A stretch of 64,000 nucleotides of DNA, from positions 1,457,501 through 1,521,500 of the forward strand of contig BSQZ01000080.1 of NCBI GenBank assembly GCA_033239005.1, written 5' to 3'. The position numbers and the translations under genes are program-made. The stretch is from Lamellibrachia satsuma. Its lineage: Eukaryota > Annelida > Polychaeta > Sabellida > Siboglinidae. Positions 63,001 to 64,000 of this stretch are shown here, one piece after another; within the stretch, counting starts at the first letter, position 1, and each line of letters begins with the position of its first letter. The notes below the pieces were generated by a model. That model was given only the letters and a program-made list of their open reading frames with translations, was not told the origin of the DNA and did no database searches.

Positions 63001-63709
63001 CCTCCTTCAAAAATCGGTAGAAAAAACTATTCAATATTGACAATTACAAGTTTATTTTGAGTAATTTCTCCACATGCATGTATACATAGAAATAGGATAT
63101 TTTAATAAAATGTTGACATTTGATCACAATTTGCAAAGACAAAATAGTAAATTTGTTAAAACTTTGAAAGTTGCGACTGACATTTGACAATGATCCCATG
63201 CTATAACCCTATGCAACCCAGTAAAGAAAATGTAGCTATATGTGTTTGCAACATTGAAAAACTTATCAAATTCTGATGGTTATTTTTCAGGTTACACCAT
63301 ATTTTATCATGACAAATATAGAAATAACAATTTTCGAGATAGCGTGAACAAAACCGATGAAAATCAAGATTTCCGAAAGGGCAACACATGCACGTAACGA
63401 GCTGTTGTTGTTGCAAAATGTATCCGCTAGGTTGTGGCAAAATTTGGTAGCGTTTAGTTCAGTAGTTATTCGCCATGATTTTTTTTAATAGAGGGTCCTG
63501 TATGCGGCTGGCAGTGGCTGTTCCAGGACTGCACAGAGCAGCCGGCTGCGGCCGTTGTGGGGTCTAATGGGTTAAACCTTAAAATTGTTTCATCATGTGT
63601 ATCCCATTCCAAATGTGTATCTTGTTCCAGAGTGTGTATCATAGCGTCAGTGCCAGGCCGACATACAGGAGCAACAAAGTCGATGTTTGGTCATCTAAAA
63701 CTGCGCAAG
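49298..63709 (+). CDS. TDP1: Tyrosyl-DNA phosphodiesterase 1 with N-terminal PBZ finger, 5' part (8 exons)
   Basis: TDP1 hydrolyses 3'-phosphotyrosyl links left by trapped topoisomerase I, in the nucleus and mitochondria. Exons in phase: 49298-49991, 50269-50523, 52010-52053, 52395-52450, 52751-52882, 54842-54934, 61756-61926, 63631-63709; 508 codons, then the window ends. Exon 1 is acidic and Ser-rich ([21 protein letters not shown]) and ends in a C2H2 PBZ finger ([21 protein letters not shown]211, C217, H224, H230), a poly(ADP-ribose)-binding fold. The catalytic region starts near residue 280: [39 protein letters not shown], first HxK motif GTHHSKMMLL (H393, K395), [19 protein letters not shown] and ASVPGRH. 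The second HxK motif lies beyond the window. The ATG at 49298 is the first in frame. Splice sites of exons 5 and 6 are embedded in repeat arrays. Confidence 0.94.
50571..50947. repeat. Head-to-head CR1 fragments forming a hairpin
   Basis: 50571-50769 is CR1 C-terminal coding sequence on the minus strand. 50777-50947 is nearly the same segment on the plus strand (GAGCAACTAAAATGATATCA ... ATTGAATGGGTATGAAAATA). The arms would pair over about 170 nt with a very short loop. It lies in TDP1 intron 2, about 50 nt past the donor at 50523. Confidence 0.85.
50950..52009. other. Remainder of TDP1 intron 2
   Basis: AT-rich intron sequence with a TA run near 51034-51062. The minus-strand codons around 51500-51700 include a short RT-like phrase ([27 protein letters not shown]), so a small LINE RT fragment may be present. 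Confidence 0.4.
52824..53069 (+). repeat. 82-bp triplication spanning the TDP1 exon 5 donor
   Basis: Three copies of a unit made of the last 59 nt of exon 5 (TACGACAACATCAGACTGTG ... CACATCACAG) plus the first 23 nt of the intron (GTGGGTGGGAATGATGGTCTAAG). The first copy is the genuine exon end (donor at 52883). Copies 2 and 3 carry the change CTGCAGATC to CTCGAGATC and supply two more donor sites. Confidence 0.95.
53258..54851 (+). repeat. 29/26-bp array spanning the TDP1 exon 6 acceptor, about 56 copies
   Basis: Each unit is the intron end TTGTGTTTCGTCCACCCAG (19 nt) plus the first 10 nt of exon 6, TAAGATGATG, which encode the region just after the catalytic HxK lysine. A 26-bp variant lacks the TTG. 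A longer variant inserts GTCCAGTGCC (near 54020, 54260, 54330 and 54480). The last acceptor, at 54841, leads into the genuine exon. The minus strand is open in several frames ([15 protein letters not shown] repeats), an artefact. Confidence 0.95.
56494..59608 (-). mobile_element. LINE nested inside the CR1 copy, 5'-truncated
   Basis: On the minus strand, the endonuclease C-terminal part (59247-59558: [26 protein letters not shown]) is followed, after one stop near 59250, by a long intact RT frame. The 3' end is a GAA-rich tail (GTTGAAGAAGAAGT in minus orientation) abutting the CR1 break at 56493. The 5' part of the endonuclease is missing. A clear target duplication was not established; TTACCA and TTGCCA flank the two sides. 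Confidence 0.82.
56784..59225 (-). CDS. Intact LINE reverse transcriptase frame, 813 codons
   Basis: The frame contains the RT blocks [76 protein letters not shown] and [15 protein letters not shown]. The C-terminal region has [18 protein letters not shown] and a CCHC-like end, [20 protein letters not shown]. The clade was not settled: it is not the CR1 family seen elsewhere and looks closer to elements with a C-terminal zinc-knuckle. The uninterrupted length marks it as the youngest LINE here, yet it lacks a complete endonuclease. Confidence 0.85.
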   Translation of the reverse strand: MKDVVDIEKDLDNLMCNDIDEASVNDIVNRINDILKSAAKMVGCMKDNYRPTMKRKSIDKKANGKPWFNQACKERRKHYFQAKAVYCKDKTDVNRNAKHIASRNYKKEINKQHKLYFKDFANKLRNMKSKNPKDYWKIINESKGDKGKEINTVNTNTFFEHFKKLSFSEEEDQNDYDYENFANNNNNIFLNSMFTAEEVRNGIHKLKNNKACGLDLILNEFLKHSEDCMISVYVKLFNVILKSGHIPKDWAMGIILPIYKNKGPVTNPDNYRGITLLSCFCKLFTSVLNNRLTEYIDELGIMGEEQTGFRHDYSTMDHVFVLKNLIDLYLNKRKRLYCAFVDYRKAFDTVNRTFLWLKLLSNNIDGNIFTVIFNLYKEAKSCIMNTFTKHLSPFFPCNIGVRQGENLSPLMFALFLNDLETHLSNAYGGLTYISSLMENCFEKEDIVVYRKLFVLLYADDTIIVLAESPTQLQSALDALFNYCKTWKLHVNTAKTKVLVFSRGKIRKLPEFKFGPNKLAIVDKYNYLGINFNYNGRFSKAIRHLYEQANRAMLCLISKARKLKLPVDIQLELFDSLICPILLYGCEVWGCENIMLIEKLHRKFCKILLGVNNRTHTSMVYGELGQFPLNIKINRLLNFWGKLLMGKESKLSCIMYKLLYQLYVKNIFESPWITHVKYILNNTGLSNLWLNQEIVNLKWFKAVVKLKLTDQYHQQWGSNICNSDGCITYRIIKHDFKMEKYLLVLPPNLSRPLCKFRTCNHRLPIQQGRYSGIDRQERFCTLCDCNDIGDEFHYLFKCTFFQEARIKLFLDIIL
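61312..61606. mobile_element. Foldback element flanked by TTAA
   Basis: Inverted ends AYTTCATTCGGAATTTCAT (left 61312-61330, right 61588-61606) are flanked by TTAA on both sides (61308-61311 and 61607-61610). Between them, ATTGATGAACAGTGTAAAC repeats on the left arm face their reverse complement (GTTTACACTGTTCATNAAT) on the right arm, so the whole 295 bp can fold into one hairpin. TTAA flanks suggest a piggyBac- or Kolobok-type MITE. Located in TDP1 intron 6. Confidence 0.72.
62035..62702. repeat. 13-bp minisatellite, about 50 copies, two subarrays
   Basis: The unit is CTTGATGTTTCAT in the left third (62035-62280) and CTTGATGCTTCGT in the rest, with occasional CTTGTTG and one CTTGATTTGATG junction near 62270. 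It lies in TDP1 intron 7. Thirteen units of 3 nt-offset keep the minus strand open ([13 protein letters not shown] repeats), giving spurious frames of up to 182 codons. Confidence 0.94.
62703..63630. other. Remainder of TDP1 intron 7
   Basis: No gene or transposon end was recognised. A GC-rich patch (GGCTGGCAGTGGCTG ... GCCGGCTGCGGCCG, about 63505-63556) and the phrase TTAACCCATCAGGCCCCAGG near 62922, with AATGGGTTAA near 63567, look like inverted ends of a possible further DNA element. I cannot classify it. Confidence 0.35.
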
Positions 63710-64000
63710 GTACGTAGACTACAAACTTACTTATATGGTTTTGTAAGCATAACAAAACATAATACTAGCTATAAAAACATTCATGAGATGTTGTTAGTGA
63801 ACAATGCTAAATTTTATGATTAATCGTTACTCCAACGTTTTGTTGTTCATTCAAAAGATTTCACCAAAGTACCTGATAGTTTTTAGGTTGATCAAAAGAA
63901 GATTAAACTAAATGACCAAATCACAATGACTTGATCATAAGATGGCTCATTTACTACGTTTGTTTCCCAAAGAATAAATGATAACTGGCTGGTTTCATAC
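63710..64000. other. Start of TDP1 intron 8, window edge
   Basis: Follows a good donor (AAG|GTACGT). No further TDP1 exon is visible before the window ends. Confidence 0.5.

Overview
This is eukaryotic, most likely invertebrate-chordate, genomic DNA. It holds four intron-rich protein genes whose exons I could join in phase, set among a very dense load of minisatellites and decayed transposons. The genes are: an LRRC74A-like leucine-rich-repeat protein (+, 5380-21795, 12 exons, 494 aa); FCF1/UTP24, the PIN-domain rRNA-processing factor (-, 32260-22341, 8 exons, 197 aa); B9D2, a ciliary transition-zone protein (-, 45431-44066, 3 exons, 175 aa); and the first 8 exons (508 aa) of TDP1, tyrosyl-DNA phosphodiesterase 1, with an added PBZ zinc finger (+, 49298-63709, running off the right edge). 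From memory, human LRRC74A, FCF1 and TDP1 all lie on chromosome 14q, so this may be conserved chordate linkage. CR1-like LINEs plus minisatellites that straddle exon/intron borders point to amphioxus (I recall such arrays reported there). The species call is inference.

Layout. 1-5.0 kb: repeats, a CR1 fragment and a DNA transposon inside a 21-bp array. 5.0-21.8 kb: the LRRC74A-like gene; its intron 2 carries a Tc1/mariner-like element split by LINEs, and later introns carry 30-, 27-, 25- and 54-bp arrays. 21.8-32.3 kb: FCF1, convergent with LRRC74A; its exon 4 acceptor is embedded in about 35 copies of a 91-bp unit, and intron 2 holds a transposon within a transposon plus a tRNA-derived SINE. 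32.6-43.3 kb: gene-free LINE graveyard with a CR1 element that still shows an esterase-type ORF1. 44-49 kb: B9D2 and, upstream of it, a hAT element with a perfect 8-bp target duplication followed by a tandem duplication. 49.3-64 kb: TDP1, whose introns hold a CR1 hairpin, an 82-bp donor-site triplication, a 29-bp acceptor-site array, a CR1 split by another LINE, a TTAA-flanked foldback element and a 13-bp array.

The most interesting pattern is that at least four separate arrays in three unrelated genes have a repeat unit made of a piece of a real exon plus the adjoining intron end, so each copy carries an extra splice site. The longest reading frames in the window (up to 557 codons) are artefacts of these arrays or of other simple tandem repeats. 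No CRISPR array, rRNA gene or convincing functional tRNA gene was seen.
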